Source: Coxiellaceae bacterium (GTDB lineage: Bacteria > Pseudomonadota > Gammaproteobacteria > Coxiellales > Coxiellaceae). Taken from it: DNA of 7,877 bases. Both the position numbers and the translations under genes were made by a program. The DNA lies in NCBI GenBank assembly GCA_014238445.1, contig JABABC010000266.1, positions 1 through 7,877 on the forward strand. The letters are read 5' to 3'. Shown piece by piece: positions 1 through 7,010 of the stretch (positions are counted from its first letter, which is position 1; every line of letters starts with the position of its first letter). The notes beneath the pieces are model-generated. The model did not search any database. It saw only the letters and a list, made by a program, of their open reading frames with translations, and had not been told where the DNA came from.

Positions 1-765
1 ACCGATGCGCCGATTAACCCCGGCAATTCAGGTGGGGCGCTTGTTAACTTAAAAGGTCAATTAGTCGGCATTAACACCGCTTTAGTAGGCCCTGGTGCTA
101 ACGTAGGGATAGGCTTTTCTATTCCTAGCAACATGGTTGATAGCATTGCACAACAACTCATTCAATACGGCAAAGTGAAACGCGGCATGCTAGGTGTCAT
201 TGCACAAAACATCACACCTTCCTTAGCCGATGCCATGCATTTAAAAAACAGTAATGGTGCTATTGTCTCTCAAGTCGTTCCTGGTAGCCCCGCAGATAAA
301 GCTGGACTTAAAATCAAAGACGTTCTCGTGAGCATTAACAAAAAACCGATGAATAGTGCAGCGCAGGTGCGCAACACACTAGGCATGATGCGCCCCGGTA
401 CAAAAATCACCTTGGAAGTGGTTCGACACAACAAAACTCAAACAATAACAGCAAAAGTGGGCGACCCCAAAGACGAACTCAAACAGCGCGTTAATCCCTT
501 CCTAGCAGGATTAAGCTTTCGTAACTTCAGTGAAATTGAGACCGATGGAAGTCAGCTCAATGGTGTGCTAGTGACCAATATCACGGAAACCAGCCAAGCC
601 GCATTAGCTGGCATTATGCCGGGTGATGTCATCACTAACGCTAATGGACAAGCTATCACAAACACCCAGGAGCTTATCGATATTGCAAGCAAACACATTG
701 ACTCGCTCTTATTAAGCGTAGACCGCGAGAGTCTCAATGCCTTCCTAGTAATAGAAAAACCGTAA
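1..765 (+). CDS. degQ: DegQ/DegP-type periplasmic serine endoprotease, 3' part (5' end outside window)
   Basis: This is the C-terminal 254 residues of a Do/HtrA-family protease, which degrades or holds misfolded proteins in the periplasm. The frame is open from the first base. The segment begins TDAPINPGNSGGAL, which contains the catalytic serine (residue 10 of the visible part) in its GNSGG context. The catalytic His and Asp, and the signal peptide, would lie upstream of the window. A first PDZ domain follows at about residues 61-155, beginning RGMLGV. A second, more divergent PDZ lies at about 170-254, with GVLVTNI and AGIMPGDVI. Two PDZ domains and a tail about as long as that of E. coli DegQ favour DegQ/DegP over the single-PDZ DegS/AlgW type. 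The stop codon is 10 nt before phhB, so the two are probably co-transcribed. The family call is secure; the exact paralogue is less so. Confidence 0.93.
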   Translation, partial: TDAPINPGNSGGALVNLKGQLVGINTALVGPGANVGIGFSIPSNMVDSIAQQLIQYGKVKRGMLGVIAQNITPSLADAMHLKNSNGAIVSQVVPGSPADKAGLKIKDVLVSINKKPMNSAAQVRNTLGMMRPGTKITLEVVRHNKTQTITAKVGDPKDELKQRVNPFLAGLSFRNFSEIETDGSQLNGVLVTNITETSQAALAGIMPGDVITNANGQAITNTQELIDIASKHIDSLLLSVDRESLNAFLVIEKP

Positions 766-775
766 GGAAAACACC

Positions 776-1117
776 ATGACAGACCCATTATCCCAACAAC
801 GCTGCATTCCCTGCGAAGGTGGCGTAGCACCCTTAACGCCAGCGGAAGCTGAAACGCTCCTTCAACAAGTGCATCACTGGAAGCTCTCAGAAAACCATGA
901 CAGCATTCACCGCACGTTTGATTTCTCAGGTTTCTATAAAACCATGGGCTTCATTAACATGGTAGCTTGGATTGCCCAACAACAAGGCCACCATCCTGAT
1001 GTGCAGTTTGGTTATAAGCAATGCACCATCACTTATTCAACACATGCGATTAATGGCTTGAGTCAAAATGATTTTATTTGCGCCAGCCTTATCAATGATG
1101 CCCTAGCAGAGGCTTAG
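776..1117 (+). CDS. phhB: pterin-4a-carbinolamine dehydratase (PCD/DCoH family)
   Basis: This 113-residue protein of usual family length dehydrates 4a-hydroxy-tetrahydropterin so that the pterin cofactor of aromatic amino acid hydroxylases can be recycled. In bacteria without such a hydroxylase its role is less clear. The N-terminus has the common CxPCEGGVxPLT stretch (residues 10-21). The active-site block is visible as GHHPDV (residues 71-76), then a tyrosine, then STHAINGL (88-95). His72, His73 and His90 match the catalytic histidines, and an acidic Asn-Asp follows. The start is set by AAGGA overlapping the upstream stop codon, 7 nt before ATG. No phhA is visible nearby, and coupling to a protease gene gives no functional clue. 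The family assignment is firm; the physiological partner is unknown. Confidence 0.93.
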   Translation: MTDPLSQQRCIPCEGGVAPLTPAEAETLLQQVHHWKLSENHDSIHRTFDFSGFYKTMGFINMVAWIAQQQGHHPDVQFGYKQCTITYSTHAINGLSQNDFICASLINDALAEA

Positions 1118-1123
1118 TCATTA

Positions 1124-1144
1124 TAGTGCATGGTACAGGCACTA
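1124..1144. terminator. small hairpin between convergent phhB and flippase genes, possible weak terminator
   Basis: TAGTGC (1124-1129) and GCACTA (1139-1144) are perfect inverted repeats, with an additional TG/CA pair inside after one mismatch and a 3-nt loop. It lies in the 39-nt gap between two convergent stop codons, a place where a bidirectional terminator would be expected. Neither side has a proper T-run, so intrinsic termination would be weak. The call rests on position and symmetry only. Confidence 0.3.
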
Positions 1145-1156
1145 AATATCAACTGA

Positions 1157-2437
1157 CTAATTCAGTAATTTCTCCCTACGGCGTAAATTAATGAAAAGGA
1201 AAATATTAATAAGCATATAGACGACATATGAAAGATAAGTCGCTAAGACTATGCCTAATAATGCATAAAAATGCGATAAAACAATCCCAAGAAAACACAT
1301 GAAAAACAGGGTTAAAAAGATAGTTATCATGATTTCATTACGAGCATGATGAGACACCTTCATATAGGAAGAAAAAGGATTGGTAATGCCTACACATACT
1401 ATCAAGGTAATCATAAATTTAAAATAATTTTCAAGATGATGATACTCTGGCGACATAAAATCTATTAAAAAACCAGCTATCATATAAAAGAAAATAGAAA
1501 CACTTAATGCAGCGAACAGACTAAATAAAAAAAGTTTTTTTATTGTTAGCGAAATCTCTTCTTTAGAGTCAATCACTTGCGCTATGACATTAACAGTAAA
1601 TGCTTTTAAAGGAAATATTCCAATCAAACAAAGGCCATACAATGCAACCAAAGCGCCAAATTCACCAACCTCATATTCATTATTTAAATGAAATATTTCA
1701 AATATTATCATTGGCAGCGAAGAGAATATATATATGCCCATGGTAGAAACTGTATATGGCAATATAAACGCCCTCCACCTCAGGGGTTTTTCCACTACGG
1801 TCATATGTTGTTTTTCTGGTTTGGCATCGCGCGTATGCCTTATAAGGAGGAAGAAGAAGATCATAGTAATGACATAAGCAGAAAGATAACAGAAGACAAC
1901 CCAATAAAGTGAGTAATGATAAAATCCCAATAGGATTACTAGTATCAAAAAGGATAGTTGTTTTGCCATATATAACATAGTTGCCAAAATATACTTTGAT
2001 TTTGCTTTTAAATAATTGAATGAAAGAAAAAAAATAGACTCTAACGCAACTGCAAAAAAAATTGTTAGTGCAGGGTGGTTAAATCGTTGGTGTTTCAAGA
2101 CAAAAACCATCGCAAAGACTGACAGTGAAATCAAGCAGATAAAAAAAACGATAACAGGGAATACCTTATAACTATAGAATTTTTTAATATCTTCCCATTC
2201 TTTTCTTCTGGTCGTATTATGTATATTTGGTATGTATTTCCCCATAAAAATTGAAAAACCAAGGGTTAAAAGCCCACCGAAAAAACCCATTGAAGCAATA
2301 AATGACTGAAAATCACCAAACTGTGCTACTGGTAGTTTATGAGAGATAATAGCTATAGATGCAAACATGGCTAGCTCATTAATAGTTGTCACTAAGAAGC
2401 TAATTATGAAAACTTTAAACATATCCCTATATTGCAT
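1157..2437 (-). CDS. oligosaccharide flippase-like membrane protein (Wzx/MATE-like polysaccharide exporter family)
   Basis: This 426-residue, very hydrophobic protein has about 12 predicted membrane helices, roughly at 9-32, 43-66, 91-114, 121-141, 151-171, 175-199, 225-247, 257-283, 302-325, 337-356, 369-388 and 391-417. A charged central loop spans about 200-222. Size, even helix number and the pattern (N-terminal helices, a SHKLPVAQFGDF-type first loop, GFFGGLLTLGF) resemble Wzx-type flippases that move undecaprenyl-linked glycans across the inner membrane. I see no residues that define a substrate. The start ATG has AGGA about 11 nt upstream, a longish spacing; Met6 is an alternative. It is clearly more AT-rich than its neighbours: 12 G/C of 60 at 1981-2040, against 32 of 60 at 3961-4020 in murA. 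No glycosyltransferase or polymerase accompanies it. It is probably a horizontally acquired orphan flippase; the exact family is uncertain. Confidence 0.75.
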   Translation of the reverse strand: MQYRDMFKVFIISFLVTTINELAMFASIAIISHKLPVAQFGDFQSFIASMGFFGGLLTLGFSIFMGKYIPNIHNTTRRKEWEDIKKFYSYKVFPVIVFFICLISLSVFAMVFVLKHQRFNHPALTIFFAVALESIFFLSFNYLKAKSKYILATMLYMAKQLSFLILVILLGFYHYSLYWVVFCYLSAYVITMIFFFLLIRHTRDAKPEKQHMTVVEKPLRWRAFILPYTVSTMGIYIFSSLPMIIFEIFHLNNEYEVGEFGALVALYGLCLIGIFPLKAFTVNVIAQVIDSKEEISLTIKKLFLFSLFAALSVSIFFYMIAGFLIDFMSPEYHHLENYFKFMITLIVCVGITNPFSSYMKVSHHARNEIMITIFLTLFFMCFLGIVLSHFYALLGIVLATYLSYVVYMLINIFLFINLRRREKLLN

Positions 2438-2697
2438 ATAACACTACATCCTAAAAGTCTCATTGTATCAACACACCTAACGCCACGGACTCTTTTTTTG
2501 ATCACAAAGCCATACAACAATAGTTTGATACTTCTTTAATACCATCCGCTCACAGACCTGACTCCATTGACCACCACAGTGTTTGAACTGCACTTGTGAC
2601 TCAACCAATGGCACATCACCGGATTGACATGCGATTGAAGATGATAGTCGGAAGACAGCTTTCCGCTGTCACTATGACTTCAGCATCGCACGCCTCA
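2438..2697. other. 260-nt spacer between flippase and nif3 genes, no convincing gene
   Basis: Both flanking genes read leftward, so this must hold the end of the murA-nif3 transcript and any promoter of the flippase. I see one hairpin (2644-2675), an imperfect stem around 2575-2598 (CACAGTG against CACTTGTG) and, on the minus strand, a TACAAT hexamer near 2464-2469 without a good -35 partner. A 45-codon minus-strand frame with a GTG start at 2614 and its stop at 2477 has no recognisable motif. No transposon ends or tRNA were found. Confidence 0.5.
2644..2675 (-). terminator. stem-loop downstream of nif3, possible transcription terminator
   Basis: GACAGC (2654-2659) and GCTGTC (2665-2670) form a perfect stem around a 5-nt loop. 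The pairing continues outward as ATAGT (2644-2648) with ACTAT (2671-2675), leaving a 5-nt one-sided bulge, for 11 base pairs in total. It begins 22 nt after the nif3 stop on the minus strand, as a terminator would. It has no clean T-run after the stem, so termination could be weak or factor-dependent, or the hairpin could protect the mRNA 3' end. Confidence 0.4.
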
Positions 2698-3453
2698 CTA
2701 AATTGGATTAGGAATATCGATAAAGGTATGCTTCATACCACACTCACGAGCCAAGTGATCGCCCAATGCCTTCACACCAAAACGTTCTGTAGCATGATGG
2801 CCTGCTGCAAAAAAGTCGATCCCTAACTCTCGTGCAAAGTGACAAGTTCGCTCTGAGGCTTCACCCGTAATAAAGGCATCAACACCTAAAGCATGCGCTT
2901 CAACAATAAAATCTTGCGCCGCTCCTGTTGCCCAAGCCACGCGTTGTATAGGACGTGAATGACCCGCAATGTGCAGTGGGTGTTGCCCTAAAAGAGTTTC
3001 AAGACGGTTAGACAACTCTGGCGCTGAACAAGGCGATACCAAAGCCCCATAACTGCCTGCATCCTGATAGTCACCCACAGAGAAAGTACCTAAAGGCTCA
3101 ATATCGAGTGCTTGACCCAGCAATACATTATTACCCAGCTCAGGGTGACTATCTAATGGTAGATGATACGCCAATAAATGCATATCCTGTTGGATTAAGG
3201 TGGCAATACGATCTCGCTTCATCCCTGTAATGACTTCCGGCTCACCTTTAAAAAAATAACCGTGATGCACTAATATCGTATCTGCACCTTCTTCAGCCGC
3301 AGCTTTCAATAATGCCTGACAAGCTGTCACACCGGTAACAATATGCTGGACAGGACGCGTCCCGCTCACTTGCAAACCATTCGGCGCATAGTCTCGAATA
3401 GCATTAACGTTGAGCAAGTTATTTAAATAACGTTCACATTCCCAAGCATCCAT
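2698..3453 (-). CDS. Nif3-like dinuclear metal-centre protein (YbgI/DUF34 family)
   Basis: This 251-residue protein is close to the length of E. coli YbgI, a toroidal hexamer with a two-metal site. Key ligand positions are all present: His63-His64 in VHHGYFFKGE, Asp101 in YHLPLD, and His219 and Glu223 in AAGHHATERFG. They match the YbgI metal ligands with a 4-residue shift only at the C-terminal pair. The biochemical role of the family is unsettled: some members have been reported as GTP cyclohydrolases, others are described only as metal-binding proteins. ATG is preceded by AGGGGAAGG, a strong ribosome binding site. The gene starts 9 nt after the murA stop, so it is the second gene of a murA-nif3 unit. 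A nif3 homologue near a Do-type protease and murA also occurs in pseudomonads, which supports inherited gene order. Confidence 0.92.
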   Translation of the reverse strand: MDAWECERYLNNLLNVNAIRDYAPNGLQVSGTRPVQHIVTGVTACQALLKAAAEEGADTILVHHGYFFKGEPEVITGMKRDRIATLIQQDMHLLAYHLPLDSHPELGNNVLLGQALDIEPLGTFSVGDYQDAGSYGALVSPCSAPELSNRLETLLGQHPLHIAGHSRPIQRVAWATGAAQDFIVEAHALGVDAFITGEASERTCHFARELGIDFFAAGHHATERFGVKALGDHLARECGMKHTFIDIPNPI

Positions 3454-3462
3454 GCCTTCCCC

Positions 3463-4722
3463 TTATGATAGACGTTTAATCGACGCACCCAATTGAGTTA
3501 ACTTCTCCTCAATACGTTCATACCCACGATCAATATGATAAATTCTATCGATCGACGTGTCACCTTCTGCCATTAATGCAGCCAACACTAACCCTGCAGA
3601 TGCACGTAAATCAGTTGCCATGACAGGCGCTGCTTGCAAAGCATCAACACCGACACAATAAGCGGTTTTACCATCTAATCGAATATCCGCACCCATTCGC
3701 CGCATCTCATGCACGTGCATAAAACGATTTTCAAAAACGTTCTCCGTGATCACCGACTCGCCGTCAGCCAAAATATTCATGGCCATAAATTGAGCCTGCA
3801 TGTCTGTTGGCATCAATGGGTAAGGGTTGGTGTCTAAATTGACGGCTTTAGGGCGACGTCCTTGCATATCGAGTTCGATCCAATCCTCACCTTGTGTTAA
3901 CTGAGCTCCAGCTTGCTTTAAAGTAGCTAAAGTTGCTGACAAATGTTCAGGGCAAACCTGTGTCACCTTGACACGCCCACGCGTCAACGCACCTGCTGCT
4001 AAAAAAGTACCAGCCTCAATGCGATCAGGAATTATGTGATAACTTCCTCCTCCTAACACCGGAACACCATGGATCACTAAGGTTTCCGTGCCAATCCCTC
4101 GAATATCAGCCCCCATAGCATTCAAGAAATTAGCCAAATCCGTGACTTCAGGCTCCATGGCAGCATTATGAATAATCGATTCGCCTTCTGCTAATACCGC
4201 GGCCATGAGTAAGTTTTCAGTGCCTGTCACGGTAATTTTTCCCAGACTTAACTCGGCACCCTGCAACCGTCCAGACACAGAGGCATGAATAAAGCCATCC
4301 GATACTGTAATGTCGGCTCCCATTAAACGCATACCTTCAATGTGCACATCGACAGGGCGAGAACCAATGGCACAGCCACCGGGTAATGAAACTTCCGCCT
4401 CACCAAAACGAGCCAATAATGGTCCCAATACCAAAATAGAAGCACGCATCGTTTTTACGAGCTCATACGGAGCACGGAATTGCGATACATCGGATGCGTT
4501 TGCTTCCACATGCATAGACTCATCCACGGTAAACGTCATGCCCAAGCGAGCTAACAAATCCATCATCGTAGTCACATCATGCAAATGCGGAATATTACTG
4601 AGCGTTACGGTGTCTTCACACAAGAGTGTTGCTGCTAAAATTGGCAACACGGCATTTTTGGCTCCGGCAATCTCTACCACCCCATCAAGCTGAAAGCCGC
4701 CCGATACTTGTATTTTCTGCAT
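3463..4722 (-). CDS. murA: UDP-N-acetylglucosamine 1-carboxyvinyltransferase MurA
   Basis: MurA transfers enolpyruvyl from phosphoenolpyruvate to UDP-GlcNAc, the committed cytoplasmic step of peptidoglycan synthesis. The 419-residue length is that of E. coli MurA. Catalytic residues are visible: Lys22-Asn23 in AGAKNAVLP, Cys117 in LPGGCAIGSRP, Asp307 in MPTDMQAQF and Arg399 in YHIDRGYERIEEKL. Cys117 corresponds to E. coli Cys115, the residue alkylated by fosfomycin. Keeping Cys rather than Asp predicts a normally sensitive enzyme, though this is inferred from family knowledge. AGGA lies 7 nt before the ATG and a sigma70-like promoter lies further upstream. The gene leads a unit with nif3 and diverges from kdsD across 194 nt. 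I see nothing anomalous in it. Confidence 0.98.
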   Translation of the reverse strand: MQKIQVSGGFQLDGVVEIAGAKNAVLPILAATLLCEDTVTLSNIPHLHDVTTMMDLLARLGMTFTVDESMHVEANASDVSQFRAPYELVKTMRASILVLGPLLARFGEAEVSLPGGCAIGSRPVDVHIEGMRLMGADITVSDGFIHASVSGRLQGAELSLGKITVTGTENLLMAAVLAEGESIIHNAAMEPEVTDLANFLNAMGADIRGIGTETLVIHGVPVLGGGSYHIIPDRIEAGTFLAAGALTRGRVKVTQVCPEHLSATLATLKQAGAQLTQGEDWIELDMQGRRPKAVNLDTNPYPLMPTDMQAQFMAMNILADGESVITENVFENRFMHVHEMRRMGADIRLDGKTAYCVGVDALQAAPVMATDLRASAGLVLAALMAEGDTSIDRIYHIDRGYERIEEKLTQLGASIKRLS

Positions 4723-4757
4723 GCAAAATTCCTAATATGTCCCTGAAAAAGCTCACC

Positions 4758-4786
4758 ATCATACCCGACAATCTTAAGATCGTAAA
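4758..4786 (-). promoter_or_regulatory. predicted sigma70 promoter of murA-nif3
   Basis: On the minus strand, TTTACG (4786-4781; 4 of 6 to the -35 consensus) and TATGAT (4763-4758; 5 of 6 to the -10) are separated by exactly 17 nt. The start of transcription would fall near 4751, leaving a leader of about 28 nt that contains the murA ribosome binding site AGGA (4733-4730). No operator is recognisable. Confidence 0.5.
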
Positions 4787-4854
4787 ATCTTTCCTTATCA
4801 TCAAAAGAAGTACATTATGCAATATACTCCCAAGCTCAAAGCTCATCAATTTCA

Positions 4855-4883
4855 GTAGCAAATTCGACCAAATTCCTTATAAT
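4855..4883 (+). promoter_or_regulatory. predicted sigma70 promoter of the kdsD-kdsC-lptC-lptB operon
   Basis: A perfect -10 hexamer TATAAT lies at 4878-4883. The hexamer 17 nt upstream (GTAGCA, 4855-4860) matches the -35 consensus at only 3 positions. The start would be near 4890, giving a leader of about 27 nt to the kdsD ATG. The weak -35 suggests a modest promoter or one helped by an activator; this is inference. Confidence 0.45.
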
Positions 4884-4916
4884 AGGCACACAACTGAACT
4901 GATAACAGACCAAATA

Positions 4917-5897
4917 ATGACCACAACAACTCAGACACCCATTATCGACATCGCAAGCAACGTCCTAGACATTGAGGCTAATGCAATTATTGAGTTAAAA
5001 CAAAGCATTAACCTCACTTTTGAGCGTGCCTGCCAACATATACTACAGTGCCAAGGCCGTATCATTGTTATTGGCATTGGAAAATCCGGCCATATTGGTA
5101 AAAAAATTGCTGCCACCCTAGCCAGCACTGGCACACCCGCGTTCTTTGTTCACCCCAGTGAAGCCTCCCATGGCGACATGGGCATGATCACCACTGTAGA
5201 TACCACCCTGATCATTTCCAACTCTGGCGAAACACCCGAAGTTATCGCCCTACTCCCCTTCCTTAAACGCTTTGAAACTACCATCATTGCCATGACAGGA
5301 AACTCTAAATCCACATTAGGGCAAGCCTCAAATTTTCACCTGAACACGGCAGTTTCCAATGAAGCCTGCCCCTTGGGATTAGCCCCTACCACCAGCACCA
5401 CCGCATGCCTAGTGATGGGTGACGCCTTAGCCATCGCACTACTACAAGCACGCGGCTTCACCTCCAATGACTTTGCACTTTTTCACCCCGCTGGCTCACT
5501 GGGAAAACGCCTATTATTACGCACCCAAGACCTCATGCACACCGGCGCTCGCATTCCTGTTGTTCAAGAAAACGCCTCTCTACGTGATGCTCTCTATGAA
5601 ATGACCAGCAAACACTTAGGAATGACCACGATATGCAATGATCAACTACAACTTCTAGGCATATTCACTGATGGTGACTTACGACGCACACTGGATAACA
5701 ACACTGATATTCATACCACGCCCGTTCACGAGGTCATGACCACAACATGCCAAACCATCCCTGCTTCTATGCTTGCCGCAGAAGCATTGAATATCATGCA
5801 ACACAATAAGATCACATCACTGGTGATTACTACTGACAACCAGACCGTTGAAGGCATTCTTCACCTACATGACCTACTGCAAGCAGGAGTAGCCTAA
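4917..5897 (+). CDS. kdsD: D-arabinose 5-phosphate isomerase KdsD
   Basis: KdsD interconverts ribulose 5-phosphate and arabinose 5-phosphate, the first step to Kdo for the LPS inner core. From ATG at 4917 the protein is 326 residues, close to E. coli KdsD (328). A SIS domain comes first, with GIGKSGHIGKK (Lys56), HPSEASHGD (His85), SNSGET (101-106), EACPLGLAPT (Glu149) and HPAGSLGKR (His190). These correspond to the catalytic Lys, His and Glu residues known for the family. Two CBS domains fill about 205-326, including IFTDGDLRR. The reading frame stays open far upstream, back over the opposite-strand murA, but residues before 4917 have no family resemblance. There is no good Shine-Dalgarno, and the short AT-rich leader may compensate. 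It is the first gene of the operon. Confidence 0.96.
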   Translation: MTTTTQTPIIDIASNVLDIEANAIIELKQSINLTFERACQHILQCQGRIIVIGIGKSGHIGKKIAATLASTGTPAFFVHPSEASHGDMGMITTVDTTLIISNSGETPEVIALLPFLKRFETTIIAMTGNSKSTLGQASNFHLNTAVSNEACPLGLAPTTSTTACLVMGDALAIALLQARGFTSNDFALFHPAGSLGKRLLLRTQDLMHTGARIPVVQENASLRDALYEMTSKHLGMTTICNDQLQLLGIFTDGDLRRTLDNNTDIHTTPVHEVMTTTCQTIPASMLAAEALNIMQHNKITSLVITTDNQTVEGILHLHDLLQAGVA

Positions 5898-6436
5898 TGC
5901 AACTGACCCCACAACTCACTATTATCGCACAACGTATTCGTCTACTTATACTCGATGTCGACGGTGTACTCACTAATGGTGCCGTCACGCTATGCTCTAA
6001 TGGCGAAGATATTAAAAGCTTTCACAGTCATGACGGACATGGCATTAGGGCTATTCAAGAAGCTGGGATAGCGGTCGCCATCATCAGTGGCCGCACTAGC
6101 CAAGCCGTCTCTCTCCGCATGAATGAGCTGGATATTGAACACGTCTACCAAGGCCAAAAAGATAAAACCATTGCCTTTCAAGCTCTACTCAAGCATTACC
6201 AAATATCACCGGACCAAGTTGCCTACATGGGTGATGATATTCCTGACCTAGCGGTCATGACGCAAATCGCACTCCCTGTTGCCGTCGCTAATGCGGTTAA
6301 CGCAGTAAAACAACGCATACCCTGGCACACAGACAATCCTGGCGGTAGCGGTGCGGTTCGTGAAGTCTGTGATTTACTATTTCATGCTCAAACCAACAAA
6401 CAGCCCACCCACAAACAAGAGCACCACCTTGATTAA
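5897..6436 (+). CDS. kdsC: 3-deoxy-D-manno-octulosonate 8-phosphate phosphatase KdsC
   Basis: KdsC hydrolyses Kdo-8-phosphate to Kdo and inorganic phosphate, the last step before activation by KdsB. The 179-residue protein is a capless HAD phosphatase. Motif I is LDVDGVLTNG with Asp20 and Asp22, motif II is IISGRT (Ser64), motif III is Lys88/Lys90 in QGQKDKT, and motif IV is MGDDIPDLAVM (Asp113, Asp114). The tail GGSGAVREVCDLL is the conserved C-terminal segment that closes over a neighbouring active site in the KdsC tetramer. The ATG overlaps the kdsD stop by one base (TAATG), and AGGAG sits 7 nt upstream within kdsD, so translation is coupled. The 3' end overlaps lptC. Confidence 0.96.
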   Translation: MQLTPQLTIIAQRIRLLILDVDGVLTNGAVTLCSNGEDIKSFHSHDGHGIRAIQEAGIAVAIISGRTSQAVSLRMNELDIEHVYQGQKDKTIAFQALLKHYQISPDQVAYMGDDIPDLAVMTQIALPVAVANAVNAVKQRIPWHTDNPGGSGAVREVCDLLFHAQTNKQPTHKQEHHLD

Positions 6437-7010
6437 ACGTTTCTTTATACCCATCACGGTGATAACACTCCTTTTGCTATCCTATGGCATTTATTTTCTC
6501 TTTCATGACCGATTAAACGGAAACGAAACCCCATTGACTAACCCACAATCACCGAACATCTTCATTCAAAATGTTTCATTTGATTCACATGATGCGCAAG
6601 GCAGCCGGACGTCTACCATCAATGCCAAACTAGCCACTTACTATAAGTCTCAAGACCTCATGCTCTTCAGCCAACCAGACATCACATCATACTCTAATCT
6701 CACACATCAACCCGCCTGGCATCTCACAGCGGAACAGGGTCGTAGCAATAAAAACAATTCTATTATCACCCTATCAGGCAACGTACAATTCCATCGCATT
6801 GCCACAACAGACTCACCTGCAATGACCATTCACACATCCCAAGCAACCATCCAACCCAAACAATCCATAGCCTCAACCGACCAACCCGTCACCATTCTGC
6901 AACAACACTCCATTATCCATGGCACAGGCTTAACCGCCAACCTAAAAACAGGCGACTACACCTTACACTCACAAACCCAAGGTCATTATGCTCCAGAACC
7001 TTCTCCCTAA
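6384..7010 (+). CDS. lptC: LPS export ABC transporter periplasmic protein LptC
   Basis: LptC is a single-pass inner-membrane protein whose periplasmic beta-jellyroll receives LPS from LptB2FG and passes it to LptA. The sequence has one N-terminal membrane helix (about residues 20-38, rich in I, L and V). A periplasmic domain follows with typical strands, including NAKLATYYKSQDLMLFSQPDI, a PAWHLTAEQG segment and LSGNVQFHR. Identification comes from this pattern and from its place after kdsC. The start is uncertain. ATG at 6384 gives 208 residues and overlaps kdsC by 53 nt without a Shine-Dalgarno. TTG at 6429 gives 193 residues, close to E. coli LptC (191), overlaps kdsC by 8 nt and has AGAG 7 nt upstream. 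The usual next gene, lptA, is missing. Confidence 0.88.
   Translation: MLKPTNSPPTNKSTTLIKRFFIPITVITLLLLSYGIYFLFHDRLNGNETPLTNPQSPNIFIQNVSFDSHDAQGSRTSTINAKLATYYKSQDLMLFSQPDITSYSNLTHQPAWHLTAEQGRSNKNNSIITLSGNVQFHRIATTDSPAMTIHTSQATIQPKQSIASTDQPVTILQQHSIIHGTGLTANLKTGDYTLHSQTQGHYAPEPSP

Noticed and set aside
1688..1912. Overlapping open frames on both strands inside the flippase gene
   Set aside because: They have no recognisable motifs and lie wholly within a well-formed 12-helix membrane protein gene.
2596..2826. 76-codon plus-strand frame overlapping the nif3 3' end
   Set aside because: It has no Shine-Dalgarno or motif, and half of it is antisense to the conserved C-terminus of the Nif3 protein.
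4310..4693. Long plus-strand open frame within murA
   Set aside because: It is antisense to a highly conserved enzyme gene, with low-complexity, non-family-like translation.
4626..4916. 97-codon N-terminal extension of the kdsD frame
   Set aside because: It overlaps murA on the other strand and the promoter region, and it does not resemble the family. Start at 4917 gives the normal KdsD length and N-terminus.
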